A DNA stretch of 64,000 nt from Xanthomonas dyei (GCF_002939865.1 NZ_MDEE01000021.1:19511-83510); one strand, 5' to 3'; numbered from the stretch's first letter, positions 51,289 to 60,924 are shown. Notes: a model not told the origin generated them from the sequence alone. Numbers and translations: made by a program.

Positions 51289-52569
51289 ATGCCCGCAGCC
51301 CGTCCCGTCGCCATTCTGGGCGGCGTTCGTATCCCGTTCTGTCGTCAGAACACCGCATACGCGGACGTGGGCAACCTGGGCATGTCGGTGCGCACGCTAG
51401 GTGCTCTGGTCGAACGCTTCGGCCTGCACGGCCAGCAATTGGGCGAAGTGGCGATGGGGGCGGTGATCAAGCACTCCTCGGACTGGAACCTGGCCCGCGA
51501 GGCCGCGCTGTCGTCGGGCCTGTCGCCGCTGACGCCGGGCATCACCTTGCAGCGCGCCTGCGGCACCAGCCTGGATTCGGTGATCACCATCGCCAACAAG
51601 ATCGCGCTGGGGCAGATCGATTCGGGCATCGGCGGCGGCTCGGATACCACCTCCGAAGTGCCGATCGTCTACGGCAAGAAGTTGCGCGCGCGCCTGATGG
51701 CCGCCAACCGCGCCAAGGCCACTGGCGACAAACTCAAGGCATTGCTGCGCGGCTTCAAGCTGAGCGAGCTCAAGCCCGAGTTTCCCGGCGTGGCCGAGCC
51801 GCGCACCGGCAAGAGCATGGGCGACCATTGCGAGGACATGGCCAAGGAATGGAATATCTCGCGCGATTCGCAGGACGAATGGGCGGTGGCCTCGCACCAC
51901 AAGCTGGCCGCTGCGTATGAGCGCGGCTTCTTCGATTCGCTGATCGCCCCGTTCCGTGGGGTGTCGCGCGACAACATCCTGCGCGCCGACACCTCGCTGG
52001 AAAAGTTGGCCACCCTGCGCCCGGCGTTCGACAAGACCTCCGGCCGTGGCACGTTGACTGCCGCCAATTCCACCCCGCTGACCGATGGCGCCGCCGCGGT
52101 GCTGCTGTCCAGCGAGGCCTGGGCGCTGGCGCATGGCCACACGCCGATGGCGTACCTGCGCGATGCGCAGGTGGCGGCGGTGGATTTCGTGCATGGCGAA
52201 GGCCTGCTGATGGCGCCGACCATCGCGGTACCGCAGATGTTGGCGCGCCAGGGTCTGACCCTGCAGGACTTCGACATCTACGAAATCCACGAAGCCTTTG
52301 CCGCGCAGGTGCTGTGTACGCTGCGCGCGTGGGAGAGCGAGGATTACTGCCGCAATCGCCTGGGCCTGGACGCGCCGCTGGGCCGCATCGACCCGGACAA
52401 GATCAACCCATTGGGTTCGTCGCTGGCCACCGGCCACCCGTTCGCCGCCACCGGCGCGCGCGTGGTAGCCACCGCCGCCAAGCAACTGGAAGAACGCGGC
52501 GGCGGCCGCGCGCTGATTTCGATCTGCACCGCCGGCGGCATGGGCGTGGTGGCGATCGTCGAGCGCTAG
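51289..52569 (+). CDS. Acetyl-CoA C-acyltransferase (FadI-type thiolase)
   Basis: Thiolase of fatty-acid beta-oxidation, cleaving 3-ketoacyl-CoA. The product has 426 residues, the FadI size class. Catalytic residues are Cys91 in 'LQRACGTSLDSV', His334 in 'YEIHEAFAAQV' and Cys413 in 'ISICTAGGMGVV'. The 'NPLGSSLATGHPFAATGAR' loop is intact. I chose the ATG at 51289 (AGGT upstream); an ATG at 51274 would add five residues. No fadJ-like partner is adjacent, so it may serve another pathway or work with a distant complex. Confidence 0.92.
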   Translation: MPAARPVAILGGVRIPFCRQNTAYADVGNLGMSVRTLGALVERFGLHGQQLGEVAMGAVIKHSSDWNLAREAALSSGLSPLTPGITLQRACGTSLDSVITIANKIALGQIDSGIGGGSDTTSEVPIVYGKKLRARLMAANRAKATGDKLKALLRGFKLSELKPEFPGVAEPRTGKSMGDHCEDMAKEWNISRDSQDEWAVASHHKLAAAYERGFFDSLIAPFRGVSRDNILRADTSLEKLATLRPAFDKTSGRGTLTAANSTPLTDGAAAVLLSSEAWALAHGHTPMAYLRDAQVAAVDFVHGEGLLMAPTIAVPQMLARQGLTLQDFDIYEIHEAFAAQVLCTLRAWESEDYCRNRLGLDAPLGRIDPDKINPLGSSLATGHPFAATGARVVATAAKQLEERGGGRALISICTAGGMGVVAIVER

Positions 52570-52579
52570 GCTGCTGCGC

Positions 52580-52662
52580 ACCGGGATTGGAGATTCGCTA
52601 GAGAAATCCGGCTTCTACTAATCCCGAATCTCTACTCCCCAATCCCCACTCCCAAACCAGCA
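52580..52662 (+). repeat. Degenerate heptamer-repeat region
   Basis: Between the thiolase and the next gene, units such as AATCCCG, AATCTCT, ACTCCCC, AATCCCC and ACTCCC follow each other in loose 7-bp register, with a GGGATTGGAGATTC inverted counterpart. This looks like a decayed version of the arrays at 30540 and 37206, again directly upstream of a start codon. Confidence 0.55.
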
Positions 52663-52673
52663 AGGACGCATGG

Positions 52674-53216
52674 ATGTCGAATGACGCGTTTCGCGTGCCG
52701 CCCAGCCTGTATCTACCGCCGGCGAACGGCGATGTGTGGCGCGAGGGTGATGTGCTGGTGTGTACTGCGGGCGCCAACCTGCCGCCGCGGTGCGTCAAGT
52801 GCAATGCGCCGGCCGACATGCCGCCACGTCGCTACATCTTTCATTGGCACCACCCGGTGATTTACGCCGCGCTATTGCTGGGCGTGTTGCCGTACGTGAT
52901 CCTGGCCATTGCGCTACGCAAACGCAGCGCGCATGTGCTCAGCTTGTGCGCGCAACACGAGCGCCGCCGCGTGCGTTACGTCGCGGTGGCGATGGCATCG
53001 GTGTTGGCATTGCTGGTGTGCGGGCTGTCGATCGACAGCCCGTTCCGCTGGGTGATCGGTGCCGGCGTGATGGCAGCGATGCTGTTGATCGGCCGCCTGG
53101 GCTCGCGCGTGTTGTCGCCGACGCAGGTCGACCATGCGCAGTCAAGGTATCTGGGTGCCTGCGATGCATTCCTGAGCGATTTGCCGCCACCGCCACAGGC
53201 ATCGCGCCAGCGTTGA
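52674..53216 (+). CDS. Hypothetical membrane protein
   Basis: A 180-residue protein with a soluble N-terminal part (~1-55) containing a 'PPRCVKCNAPADMPPRRY' two-Cys knuckle. Three or four hydrophobic segments follow ('HPVIYAALLLGVLPYVILAIAL', 'YVAVAMASVLALLVCGLSI', 'WVIGAGVMAAMLLIGRL'). The tail is soluble. The single CxxC suggests a structural zinc site completed by another chain; that is inference. No named family. The start at 52674 follows AAGGA at normal spacing. Confidence 0.78.
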   Translation: MSNDAFRVPPSLYLPPANGDVWREGDVLVCTAGANLPPRCVKCNAPADMPPRRYIFHWHHPVIYAALLLGVLPYVILAIALRKRSAHVLSLCAQHERRRVRYVAVAMASVLALLVCGLSIDSPFRWVIGAGVMAAMLLIGRLGSRVLSPTQVDHAQSRYLGACDAFLSDLPPPPQASRQR

Positions 53217-53271
53217 TGCAACGCGGCGCACCTGTGGTGTGCGCCGCTGCAAGATCGAACAACCGCAGCGA

Positions 53272-54537
53272 TTACAGGGTGCGATCGTCCGGGGCGAGTG
53301 GCTCGGCCGCAGGCGTCGGACCCGTCGACACGATCGGCCCGCGCAGCGACTGCTGTGGCATGGGCTCATGCACCGGCTCGCCGCGTGCGGCGCGCAATGC
53401 ATTGGCGTAGCAATGCTGCGCAGAAAGCAGGTCGCCAGCGGCGGCAAATCCATGGCCCAACTCTTCCCAGGCTTCGCTACCGGCGCCATTGGCAAGCGCG
53501 CGGTGCAGGAACTCTTCGGCCTGCGACCACTGCTGCTGATGGCGTGCCAGCCGCGCCAGCGTCAACAGCAGGCCGGGGCTGTCCGGAGACTGGGTCAGCC
53601 AGCGCTGCGCACTGGCCCGGCGCGAATCGTATTTTTCCAGCGGCAACACGCCGTACAGGCGCACCAGCGATTCGTCCCACTGCGTATCCAGCGCCTGTTC
53701 CAGGCTGTGCACGGCGGCATCGTCCCAATGCAGCACCGCGGCCCGTTGCGCGTAGGCACCGACCACGGCCGGGTAGGTGCGCAGCGGCTTGGGCAACGCT
53801 TCCCAGCGCTCGGCCAGCGCATTGGCATCGCCGGCCTGCAACAGGGTCTGTTCGGCCAGCGTTGCCTCCAGCGCGCTGTAGGCCTCCGGTGCCAGCACCG
53901 CCTGTTGACGCAAGGCGCCGAGCTGGCCGTAGGCTTCATCGGCACGGCCGATCTGCGTCAACGCATGCGTGCGCAGCAACAGGCCGCGTGCCGGCAGCGG
54001 TTGGGCATTGGCAGCATCGAGCGCGTTGATCGCCTCGACCGGCCGTTGCCGCGCCAGATGCCGCTCACCCTGCAACAGCGCGTACGCGGTGGGGTCGCGC
54101 TCGGCCAACTGCTGTGCGAGCGCAGTGGCCGATGCCTCGTCGCCGCGTGCATCGGCCACGCGCACAGCGCTGGCGAGCGCAATGCCGCTGACGTCGTCGT
54201 CTTCGCTGGCAGTGACCAGCAGGCGCTCGGCGCGTTGCCACTGGCCGTGGTCGGCCGCGCGCAGGCCTTCGATCAGGCGCGCGCGGCCCTTCTTGCGGCG
54301 GTACTTGCCCCACACGCGGAACGGCAGGCTGATCAGCGTCCACAGCAGCCAGATCACCAGCAGCGCGATGATCAGGATCAGCGCCGCCTGCGGCATTGCG
54401 GCGCGGTAGTCGTTGCCGCCCACGCTCACCACCACGTTGCCCAGGTCGTAGCTGTTCTGATGCGACAGCCACTGCGCACCGAGCACGCCCAGCGCCACGG
54501 CCACCAACAGGATCAAGACGGTACGCAACACTTTCAT
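53272..54537 (-). CDS. hemY: Haem biosynthesis-associated protein HemY
   Basis: Inner-membrane protein of 421 residues, not the protoporphyrinogen oxidase of the same name. Two N-terminal transmembrane helices ('TVLILLVAVALGVLGAQWL', 'AALILIIALLVIWLLWTLISL') precede a tetratricopeptide domain. The family is encoded with hemX and hemD and probably organises tetrapyrrole enzymes at the membrane; the exact role is unproven. Its start overlaps the hemX stop (54534-54537, ATGA), so the genes are coupled. Confidence 0.92.
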   Translation of the reverse strand: MKVLRTVLILLVAVALGVLGAQWLSHQNSYDLGNVVVSVGGNDYRAAMPQAALILIIALLVIWLLWTLISLPFRVWGKYRRKKGRARLIEGLRAADHGQWQRAERLLVTASEDDDVSGIALASAVRVADARGDEASATALAQQLAERDPTAYALLQGERHLARQRPVEAINALDAANAQPLPARGLLLRTHALTQIGRADEAYGQLGALRQQAVLAPEAYSALEATLAEQTLLQAGDANALAERWEALPKPLRTYPAVVGAYAQRAAVLHWDDAAVHSLEQALDTQWDESLVRLYGVLPLEKYDSRRASAQRWLTQSPDSPGLLLTLARLARHQQQWSQAEEFLHRALANGAGSEAWEELGHGFAAAGDLLSAQHCYANALRAARGEPVHEPMPQQSLRGPIVSTGPTPAAEPLAPDDRTL

Positions 54538-55511
54538 TGGGTGGATCTCCCTTCACGCATGGCCTGCAGTTGCAGCAGGGTGGTGCCCAGTTCCGGCAAT
54601 TGCGGACGCAGTGGCGCTTGTTGCAGCGTGCGCAGGCGCGTACGCACCTGACGACGTTGCGGCGAGTCCGGCCACAACCGCGTGGTCCAGGTCTCCACCC
54701 GGCGCAGCGATTGTGCAAAGCCCTGCGGATCGCCGCGTTCTGCGGCGGCGCGCGCAAGGCTGATTTCGATCTGCAAGGCATCGCTGGCGGCGTGGCGGTC
54801 GCCAGCGGTCAGCAAAGCGTCGCCACGGCTGGGGCGAATGTCCACCAACGGTGCCAGCACTTTCTGCCACCACGGCCGCACCGCTTCGGTGGTTTGTGCG
54901 GATTGTTCCGGCAGGCGCTGCAGATCGATGGCCAACTGGTCGAGCGCCTGCGCCGCCTGTGCCTGCGGGCCGGCGCCGAGGCGGTCCAGCGCATCGCGCT
55001 CCTGCACCAGTGCCTGGCGCAGATTGAGATAGCCAGGATCATCGATGCCGTTGAGTGCGCCGTTGGCCAGTGCGTAGGCGCGTCGGGCGCCATCGGCGTC
55101 GCCGGCGATGCTCAGCCGCTGCTGGCCAAGCCGCAGCAGCAGTTCCACTTCGTCCAGACGCAGCGCCTGCGCGCCATGCCGGTTCGGGTCGGCAAGCTTC
55201 TGCACGGTGTCTTCGAGCAAGGCGCTGCGCTGGCTCAGGCCCAGCATTTCATCGCGCAGCACGCGATTGGTCGCCGCTGCGTCTTGCAGCCGCTCATTGG
55301 CCAGGCGTTGATCGCGTCGCAGTGTTTCCAGCAATTGCTGGGTGCCGTCCCAGCGTTGCTGCTGCGCCTGCGCTGCCTGCAATTGCGCGTCGTGATAGCT
55401 CTGCCACGCACGCCAGCCGAAAAACAGCGCCACGCCCACGGCGGCAATGGCCAGCACAAGCAGCAGCCAGGCCCAGGGAAACCGTCGCGTGGTGGCGGGC
55501 ATTTCGGTCAT
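54534..55511 (-). CDS. hemX: HemX, uroporphyrinogen-III-associated membrane protein
   Basis: A 325-residue single-pass protein: one N-terminal transmembrane helix (~13-32, 'AWLLLVLAIAAVGVALFFGW') followed by a coiled-coil periplasmic part ('QAAQAQQQRWDGTQQLLETLRRDQ') and a helical domain. Although annotated as uroporphyrin-III C-methyltransferase in databases, it lacks the methyltransferase fold; HemX-HemY are likely scaffolds. It is part of the hemD-hemX-hemY run. Confidence 0.9.
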   Translation of the reverse strand: MTEMPATTRRFPWAWLLLVLAIAAVGVALFFGWRAWQSYHDAQLQAAQAQQQRWDGTQQLLETLRRDQRLANERLQDAAATNRVLRDEMLGLSQRSALLEDTVQKLADPNRHGAQALRLDEVELLLRLGQQRLSIAGDADGARRAYALANGALNGIDDPGYLNLRQALVQERDALDRLGAGPQAQAAQALDQLAIDLQRLPEQSAQTTEAVRPWWQKVLAPLVDIRPSRGDALLTAGDRHAASDALQIEISLARAAAERGDPQGFAQSLRRVETWTTRLWPDSPQRRQVRTRLRTLQQAPLRPQLPELGTTLLQLQAMREGRSTQ

Positions 55512-55614
55512 TCGGACATCCTCGGGCGGTCACGACCGGCGCAGGCGCCGCAGTCATCTGGCACAGCATGGCGTGCGCCGGCAGAGCGCCGCAAGCTGTG
55601 CTTGAGTTCGCAGT

Positions 55615-56391
55615 TCAGCAAGGTCGCGATGGTGTCACGATCGCTGCAGCGGCAGCGACCAATTGCTCCGGCAACGGCCCTGCCGCGCGAACGACGTGGC
55701 AGAAGCCCGTCGCTTGCGCGGCGTCGCATAGGCGTTCGCTGGAGGCCACCAACGGGCGTTGCCGCACTGCCTCGCTCAGCGCGGCGGGCAACTGCTGCAG
55801 CACCAGCGTCAGCGCCTCGGCACTGCTCATGGCCAGCACGCTGCGCGGCAGTGCATCGGTCAAGGCGTGCAGCGCCGACGGGCGCAAGCGCAGCGGCACG
55901 CGTTGATACACATCCGCGCGCAGGATGCGCGCACCGCGTTGTTCCAGGGCAGGGGCCAGCATGCCGCGTCCACCCGGCGCGGTGATCAGGCCGACACGCT
56001 GCAACGGCGCTGCGAACAGCGGCAAGGCGAGCAGGCCTTCGCTGTCCATGCGCGCAGGGCGCACGACCGCGTCGATGCCACAGGCCTGCAGCGCGCACGC
56101 GGTGCCCTCGCCCACGCTCACCCACTGCGCCTGGGGTGGCCGCTGCAAGGGCCGCAGTTGATGCGCGGCGCGCACGGCTGCCGGGCTGGTGAACACCGCG
56201 ATGGGCGCTTCCAGCGCGCGCTGTAAAGCGGCGCGCGCCTGCGCGGTGTCGTTGGTCTGCAGGCGCCACGGCGACAATGCAAGCAGCCGGCCGCCATGCC
56301 GTGCCACCGCCCGCCGCAACGGCGCGTGCTCACCGCTGGGACGCAGCGAGAGCAGGGTCCAGGGATCGGCGAGCGGGCGAGGGCGGGTCAT
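55615..56391 (-). CDS. hemD: Uroporphyrinogen-III synthase
   Basis: Cyclises hydroxymethylbilane to uroporphyrinogen III with inversion of ring D. The product has 258 residues, two alpha/beta lobes. Visible: 'SLRPSGEHAPLRRAVARHGG' at the start, 'AVFTSPAAVRAA', 'WVSVGEGTACAL' and 'VLAMSSAEALTLVL', all at family positions. The sequence family is poorly conserved, so assignment leans on these and on the adjacent hemX and hemY, 103 bp downstream. hemC is not in this window. Confidence 0.9.
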   Translation of the reverse strand: MTRPRPLADPWTLLSLRPSGEHAPLRRAVARHGGRLLALSPWRLQTNDTAQARAALQRALEAPIAVFTSPAAVRAAHQLRPLQRPPQAQWVSVGEGTACALQACGIDAVVRPARMDSEGLLALPLFAAPLQRVGLITAPGGRGMLAPALEQRGARILRADVYQRVPLRLRPSALHALTDALPRSVLAMSSAEALTLVLQQLPAALSEAVRQRPLVASSERLCDAAQATGFCHVVRAAGPLPEQLVAAAAAIVTPSRPC

Positions 56392-56727
56392 CTGGCGATT
56401 ATGCGAGAGCGCTGTCGTCTCGGGGTGGGTATTGCGTGCGGTATCGGTGCGGACGAGGACTTAGAGTCGCCCCAAAACCGTAGCGAGCCGCTGCCAGGCG
56501 GTTGCCGACGGCTTACTGGAACTGAAACGTACGCTTGGTAAACGCCGATTCCCGGCACAGGCCACGCCAGTTTGGTGGTGGCGCAGTCGTTTTGGTGCGC
56601 CCCGTCGTGCGTTGTGTGCCGCGCAGCGTGATGCCTGCGTTTCTGCGGCCAGAACCTCGTGTTGGGGTCTGTGCCGATTGCCGCCTCCGCCCACGATCCG
56701 CCACGACAATCGAGCCGGAGTGGCAGC
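56392..56727. other. Divergent spacer filled by repeat copy E
   Basis: This 336-bp spacer between hemD and the glycosyltransferase gene contains repeat copy E (56462-56602). No other feature is recognised. Confidence 0.55.
56462..56602 (-). repeat. ~141-bp MITE-like repeat, copy E
   Basis: Reverse orientation, like copy C. Starts AGAGTCGCCCCAAAACCGTA and ends GCGCAGTCGTTTTGGTGCGC. The interior 'GCCGATTCCCGGCA' matches copy D at the corresponding place, confirming that the whole element is present. Confidence 0.65.
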
Positions 56728-57537
56728 GTGATCAAGTCCTACCTCATCAACATGCAGCGCAGCGGCGATCGCCTGCAGGCGATGGCGGCGCGGTTCCAGG
56801 CATTGGGGATCCCGTTCGAGCGCCTTCCCGCCGTCGATGGTGCCACGCTCACGCCTGCGCAGATCGCCGATTTCGTGCGTGAGCGCCCGTTGGAAAACTC
56901 CGGCGATGCCTTCAGCACCGGCCCGCGCAAATGGACAGCGTCCAACATCGGCTGCTTCCTCAGCCATCAGGCGGCCTGGCGCATCGCGGCCGAGTCCGAC
57001 GCTGCGTACACCGCCATCTTCGAAGACGACATGCACCTGTCCGATGCGCTGCCGGCGCTGTTGCGCAGCACCGACTGGCTCCCGCCGGGCAGCAGCGTCG
57101 TGCGCCTGGAGCCGTCCTACAACCGGATCAAGCTCGATGCCAAGGTGGCCGACATCGCCGGGCGCCAGCTGCGCCTGGTGCGCCCATCGACCTATCAACA
57201 TTGCTGGCCGGTGTGCGCCGGTGCGCTGATCATCAGCCGCGAGGCGGCGCGACTGCTGCTGGCCGCCGACGCGCGCTGGCACACCATGGCCGATATCTTT
57301 TTGTTCGGCTGGAACGAATCGCCGGTGGCGCAGCAGCTGTCCACCTATCAGCTCTCGCCGGCCGCCTGCATCCAGGACAAGTTCTTCCACGCAGCGCCGG
57401 AGCAGATCGTGTTCACCAGCACCATCGATGCGCCGCTGACGCGCGCGCAAAAGCAACGCAGCGCGCACTGGAAAGCCAAGGCAACCACGCTGTTACGGGT
57501 GGCGCAGGGCTATCGCAAGGTTGTGTTCGCACCGTAA
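56728..57537 (+). CDS. Glycosyltransferase family 25
   Basis: LOS/LPS-type galactosyl- or glucosyltransferase, 269 residues, starting at a GTG preceded by GGAG. The GT25 pattern is clear: 'YLINMQRSGDRLQAM' (5-19), 'SNIGCFLSHQAAWRIAAESDA' and the acidic 'FEDD' (98-101) that binds metal-nucleotide sugar. It is likely to add a sugar to lipooligosaccharide core or a surface polysaccharide. It stands alone behind repeat copy E. Confidence 0.88.
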   Translation: MIKSYLINMQRSGDRLQAMAARFQALGIPFERLPAVDGATLTPAQIADFVRERPLENSGDAFSTGPRKWTASNIGCFLSHQAAWRIAAESDAAYTAIFEDDMHLSDALPALLRSTDWLPPGSSVVRLEPSYNRIKLDAKVADIAGRQLRLVRPSTYQHCWPVCAGALIISREAARLLLAADARWHTMADIFLFGWNESPVAQQLSTYQLSPAACIQDKFFHAAPEQIVFTSTIDAPLTRAQKQRSAHWKAKATTLLRVAQGYRKVVFAP

Positions 57538-57785
57538 AAAGTGATCGACACGGTGGCGCCGCTGATCGCAGGCCTTGCAGGTGCGCATTCGCACGCCGCC
57601 GTTGCGCGCGCAGCCCGCAGCAGTTGATGCCGAGGGATCCACCGGTTTGACGACGTAATACCAGCGCGTGCGATCGCCCGATCCTGCACGCGTTCACCAT
57701 GCGGTACCGCATGTCATCCATATGCACAAGACGCTCGCCGGACATTGCGGCATGATGCCGCCCTTCGCCGTCTGCCAGCCTTCCG

Positions 57786-58256
57786 ATGACTCCTTCGTGC
57801 ACGCTCGTCTCCGCCCTGCAGTCGCTGCAGTCGCAGTTCATCGCCATGCCGCCGGTGCTGTCGATGGGCATTGCCGTGGATGGCTTGCACGATGGCGCGC
57901 TGCGCCTGCGCGCGCCGTTGCAGGCCAACGTCAACGACAAGGCCAATGCGTTCGGCGGCAGCCTGGCCTCGTTGATGACGCTGGCCAGCTGGGGGTGGCT
58001 GACGCTGCAACTGCAATTGGCCGGCCACGAAGCCGACGTGTATGTCGCCGACAGCCAGCTGCGCTATGTCGCGCCGGTGTACGAAGACCTGGTGGCCGAT
58101 GCCGGGCCTGCCGAGTCGGGCGGCTGGGACGCCTTTCTGGCGACCTTCCGTCAGCGCGGCAAGGCGCGCATCGGCATGCGCGCGCAAATCGCGCTCGGCT
58201 CGGGCGCAGCGGCGGCCACACTGAGCGGGCGTTTCGTAGCGTTTCCAAAACGGTAG
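57786..58256 (+). CDS. YiiD C-terminal-type thioesterase
   Basis: A hotdog-fold thioesterase of 156 residues corresponding to the C-terminal domain of E. coli YiiD (TIGR02447). Marks are 'VNDKANAFGGSLASLMTLASWGWLTL' (hotdog helix) and 'DSQLRYVAPVYEDLVADA'. No acetyltransferase domain is attached. The next gene starts 24 bp later. Substrate unknown, probably an acyl-CoA. Confidence 0.85.
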   Translation: MTPSCTLVSALQSLQSQFIAMPPVLSMGIAVDGLHDGALRLRAPLQANVNDKANAFGGSLASLMTLASWGWLTLQLQLAGHEADVYVADSQLRYVAPVYEDLVADAGPAESGGWDAFLATFRQRGKARIGMRAQIALGSGAAAATLSGRFVAFPKR

Positions 58257-58280
58257 GATGCGGGCTGGATCAAGGGGGGA

Positions 58281-58709
58281 ATGCGCATGCGTGCACTGAT
58301 GGGAGCGGTGGTCCTGCTGGGGCTGGCGATGCTGAGCGGGGTGGCCACTGCCGGCAGTCGTGCCCAGGCGCGCGCGCTGGAAGCCACCCAGGCCGCCTAT
58401 ACGGCGGCGGTGCGCTGGAGCGATTTCGATGCCGCGCAGGGGTTTGTCGAACCGACCTACGCCCAGGCCCATCCGCTCAGCGACCTGGAACGCTCGCGCT
58501 ATGAGCAGGTGCAGATCTCCGGCTACCGCGAGTTGCGCGTGGGCGAAGAGCCCAATGGCGACCTGCGCCGGGAAGTCGAGCTGCGCGTGATCAACCGCAA
58601 TACCCAGGCCGAACGGCTGGTGCGCAGCAGCGAGATCTGGCACTGGAATCCGGAACAGAAGCGCTGGTGGCTGGTCAGCGGCCTGCCCGATCTGTGGAAG
58701 GGCCAGTAG
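58281..58709 (+). CDS. Secreted hypothetical protein (nuclear-transport-factor-2-like size)
   Basis: A 142-residue exported protein: signal peptide ~1-24 ('ALMGAVVLLGLAMLSGVATAGS'). The remainder has a helix-strand pattern with 'RSSEIWHWNPEQKRWWLVSGLPDLW' near the end. That fits an NTF2/SnoaL-like or conserved lipoprotein fold, though no family could be named. The ATG choice is between two Met codons at 58281 and 58287. Probably in an operon with the thioesterase. Confidence 0.78.
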   Translation: MRMRALMGAVVLLGLAMLSGVATAGSRAQARALEATQAAYTAAVRWSDFDAAQGFVEPTYAQAHPLSDLERSRYEQVQISGYRELRVGEEPNGDLRREVELRVINRNTQAERLVRSSEIWHWNPEQKRWWLVSGLPDLWKGQ

Positions 58710-58784
58710 CCCGGCCTCTGCCTGCTGGCCGTCGCGCGCGCCAGCTGTGCGACAATTCCCGCCCGCTCGACTGACCCTGACCCC

Positions 58785-59219
58785 GTGAATTTCGAAGAGC
58801 TGCAGGCCTTTGTCGGCCGCAACCCCATGTTGTCGCTGGCCCTGGTGGGCCTGACCATTGCCCTGATCGTCACCGAGGTTGCGCGCCTGTTCCGCGGGTA
58901 TCGCGCACTCAAGCCGTCCGAGCTGACCCGTTTGATCAACAGCGAAGACGCGCTGGTGATCGATCTGTCGCCCACCGCCGATTTCGAAAAAGGCCATATC
59001 GCCGGCAGCCGCAGCGTGGCCCTGGCCAAGTTCGACCCGGCCAGCAAGCTGCTGGCCAACGCCAAGGCATCGCCGGTGGTGGTGGTCTGCCGTAGCGGCA
59101 ACACCTCCGCAGGTGCGGCCAAGACGCTGAAGAAAGCCGGCTTCGAAAAGGTGTACTGGCTCGAAGGTGGCATCGCCGCCTGGCAAATGGCCGAGTTGCC
59201 ACTGATCAAGGGCCGCTGA
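58785..59219 (+). CDS. Membrane-anchored rhodanese-like protein (YibN-type)
   Basis: A 144-residue protein starting at a GTG. One transmembrane helix (~14-31, 'PMLSLALVGLTIALIVTEVA') anchors a cytoplasmic rhodanese domain. The active-site loop is 'VVVCRSGNTSAG' with Cys102. In E. coli the same gene (yibN) opens the operon yibN-grxC-secB-gpsA; here grxC is missing and secB follows after 109 bp. Sulfurtransferase activity is likely; the acceptor is unknown. Confidence 0.9.
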   Translation: MNFEELQAFVGRNPMLSLALVGLTIALIVTEVARLFRGYRALKPSELTRLINSEDALVIDLSPTADFEKGHIAGSRSVALAKFDPASKLLANAKASPVVVVCRSGNTSAGAAKTLKKAGFEKVYWLEGGIAAWQMAELPLIKGR

Positions 59220-59328
59220 TCCGCCTTGTGCGGCAGCTCGCAAGCCCCCATTGCTTGCGTGAGATACTCGCATTTTCACGTCTGCATCACTCAACGCTGC
59301 ACCCACCGAACCGCTTTTGGAGTTAGGA

Positions 59329-59844
59329 ATGTCCGACGAAATCCTCAACGGCGCCGCCGCGCCGGCCGACGCCGCTGCTGGCCCCGCTTTCACCATCGAA
59401 AAGATCTACGTCAAGGACGTTTCTTTCGAATCGCCGAATGCGCCGGCCGTCTTCAATGACGCCAACCAGCCCGAGCTGCAGCTGAACCTCAATCAGAAGG
59501 TCCAGCGCCTCAACGACAACGCCTTCGAAGTCGTGCTGGCCGTGACCCTGACCTGCACCGCCGGTGGCAAGACCGCTTACGTGGCCGAAGTGCAGCAGGC
59601 TGGCGTGTTTGGCCTGGTCGGCCTGGACCCGCAGGCGATCGACGTGCTGCTGGGCACCCAGTGCCCGAACATCCTGTTCCCGTACGTGCGCACCCTGGTC
59701 AGCGACCTGATCCAGGCCGGCGGCTTCCCGCCGTTCTACCTGCAGCCGATCAACTTCGAAGCGCTGTACGCCGAAACCCTGCGTCAGCGCTCGCAGGGCG
59801 AAGGCACCTCGCTGGCCGATTCCGAGCCGGCTGGCAACGCCTAA
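59329..59844 (+). CDS. secB: Protein-export chaperone SecB
   Basis: Tetrameric cytosolic chaperone holding preproteins for SecA. The product has 171 residues. Signature '[19 protein letters not shown]', '[25 protein letters not shown]' and '[31 protein letters not shown]' are typical. The ATG at 59329 is preceded by GGAGTTAGGA. It lies 15 bp before gpsA, a widely conserved pairing. Confidence 0.96.
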   Translation: MSDEILNGAAAPADAAAGPAFTIEKIYVKDVSFESPNAPAVFNDANQPELQLNLNQKVQRLNDNAFEVVLAVTLTCTAGGKTAYVAEVQQAGVFGLVGLDPQAIDVLLGTQCPNILFPYVRTLVSDLIQAGGFPPFYLQPINFEALYAETLRQRSQGEGTSLADSEPAGNA

Positions 59845-59859
59845 GCACCGTCTGCGCCG

Positions 59860-60885
59860 ATGAGCGATTCGACCCACAAGATCGCCGTTCTTGGCGCCGG
59901 CTCCTGGGGTACGGCCCTGGCAGCGCTGCTCGCCAGACACGGTCACTCGACCGTGCTCTGGGGACGCGATGCGGCGATGGTGGATGCCATCGACCGCACC
60001 CACGAGAACGTGCGTTACCTGCCCGGCATTCCGCTGCCGGAGACCTTGCGTGCCACCACCGACCTGCAGGCGGCCATGGCCGATGCAAGCTGGATTCTGG
60101 TCGTGGTGCCCTCGCATGCATTCACCGAAACGATCCGCCTGATCGCTCCGTTGCGTCCGGCCAACGCCGGCGTGGCATGGGCGACCAAGGGATTCGAACC
60201 CGGTTCCGGGCGCTTTCTGCATGAAGTGGCGCGCGATCTGCTCGGCCCCAGCGTTGCGTTGGCCGTGGTGACCGGGCCGTCGTTCGCCAAGGAAGTCACG
60301 CTCGGCTTGCCCACGGCCATCACCGTGCACGGCGACGATGCGGCGTTTGCGCAAGTCGTGGCCGATGCGATGCATGGCCCCACCTTCCGCGCCTACACCG
60401 GCGATGACATGGTGGGTGCCGAACTCGGTGGCGCAATGAAGAACGTGCTGGCGGTGGCCACCGGTGTGGCCGACGGTATGCAGCTTGGCCTCAATGCCCG
60501 CGCCGGTTTGATCACGCGCGGTTTGAACGAGATGTTGCGCCTGGCTGCAGTGATCGGTGCGCGCCCGGAAACGTTGATGGGCTTGGCCGGGTTGGGCGAT
60601 CTGGTGCTTACCTGTACCGGTGATCTGTCGCGCAACCGCCGGCTGGGGTTGGCGTTGGGTCGCGGGCAGAGCTTGAACGATGCGATCCGCGAAATCGGTC
60701 AGGTGGTCGAGTCGGTACAAACCGCCGACGAAGTCATGCGCCAGGCCGAACAGCACGGCATCGAGTTGCCGATCTCCAACGCCGTGCGTGCGGTCCTGCA
60801 TGGCGAGATCACCCCGGAAGCCGGGTTGAAGGGGCTGTTGGCCCGCGAGCGCAAGCCCGAGTACCCGCAGACCTTGTTTACCTGA
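59860..60885 (+). CDS. gpsA: Glycerol-3-phosphate dehydrogenase [NAD(P)+]
   Basis: Makes sn-glycerol-3-phosphate from dihydroxyacetone phosphate for phospholipid synthesis. The product has 341 residues. The N-terminal Rossmann motif is '[17 protein letters not shown]', the substrate loop '[21 protein letters not shown]' has the catalytic Lys, and the '[20 protein letters not shown]' signature is intact. It is the last gene of the rhodanese-secB-gpsA run, followed by a strong terminator. Confidence 0.96.
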   Translation: MSDSTHKIAVLGAGSWGTALAALLARHGHSTVLWGRDAAMVDAIDRTHENVRYLPGIPLPETLRATTDLQAAMADASWILVVVPSHAFTETIRLIAPLRPANAGVAWATKGFEPGSGRFLHEVARDLLGPSVALAVVTGPSFAKEVTLGLPTAITVHGDDAAFAQVVADAMHGPTFRAYTGDDMVGAELGGAMKNVLAVATGVADGMQLGLNARAGLITRGLNEMLRLAAVIGARPETLMGLAGLGDLVLTCTGDLSRNRRLGLALGRGQSLNDAIREIGQVVESVQTADEVMRQAEQHGIELPISNAVRAVLHGEITPEAGLKGLLARERKPEYPQTLFT

Positions 60886-60924
60886 TCGCAGCGTCGCGTG
60901 CTTGCGCGCCGCATGGCATCAACA

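Noticed and set aside
57714..59396. A 560-residue minus-strand frame across four plus-strand genes
   Set aside because: Thioesterase, hypothetical, rhodanese and secB-leader signals on the plus strand explain the sequence; the antisense product matches nothing.
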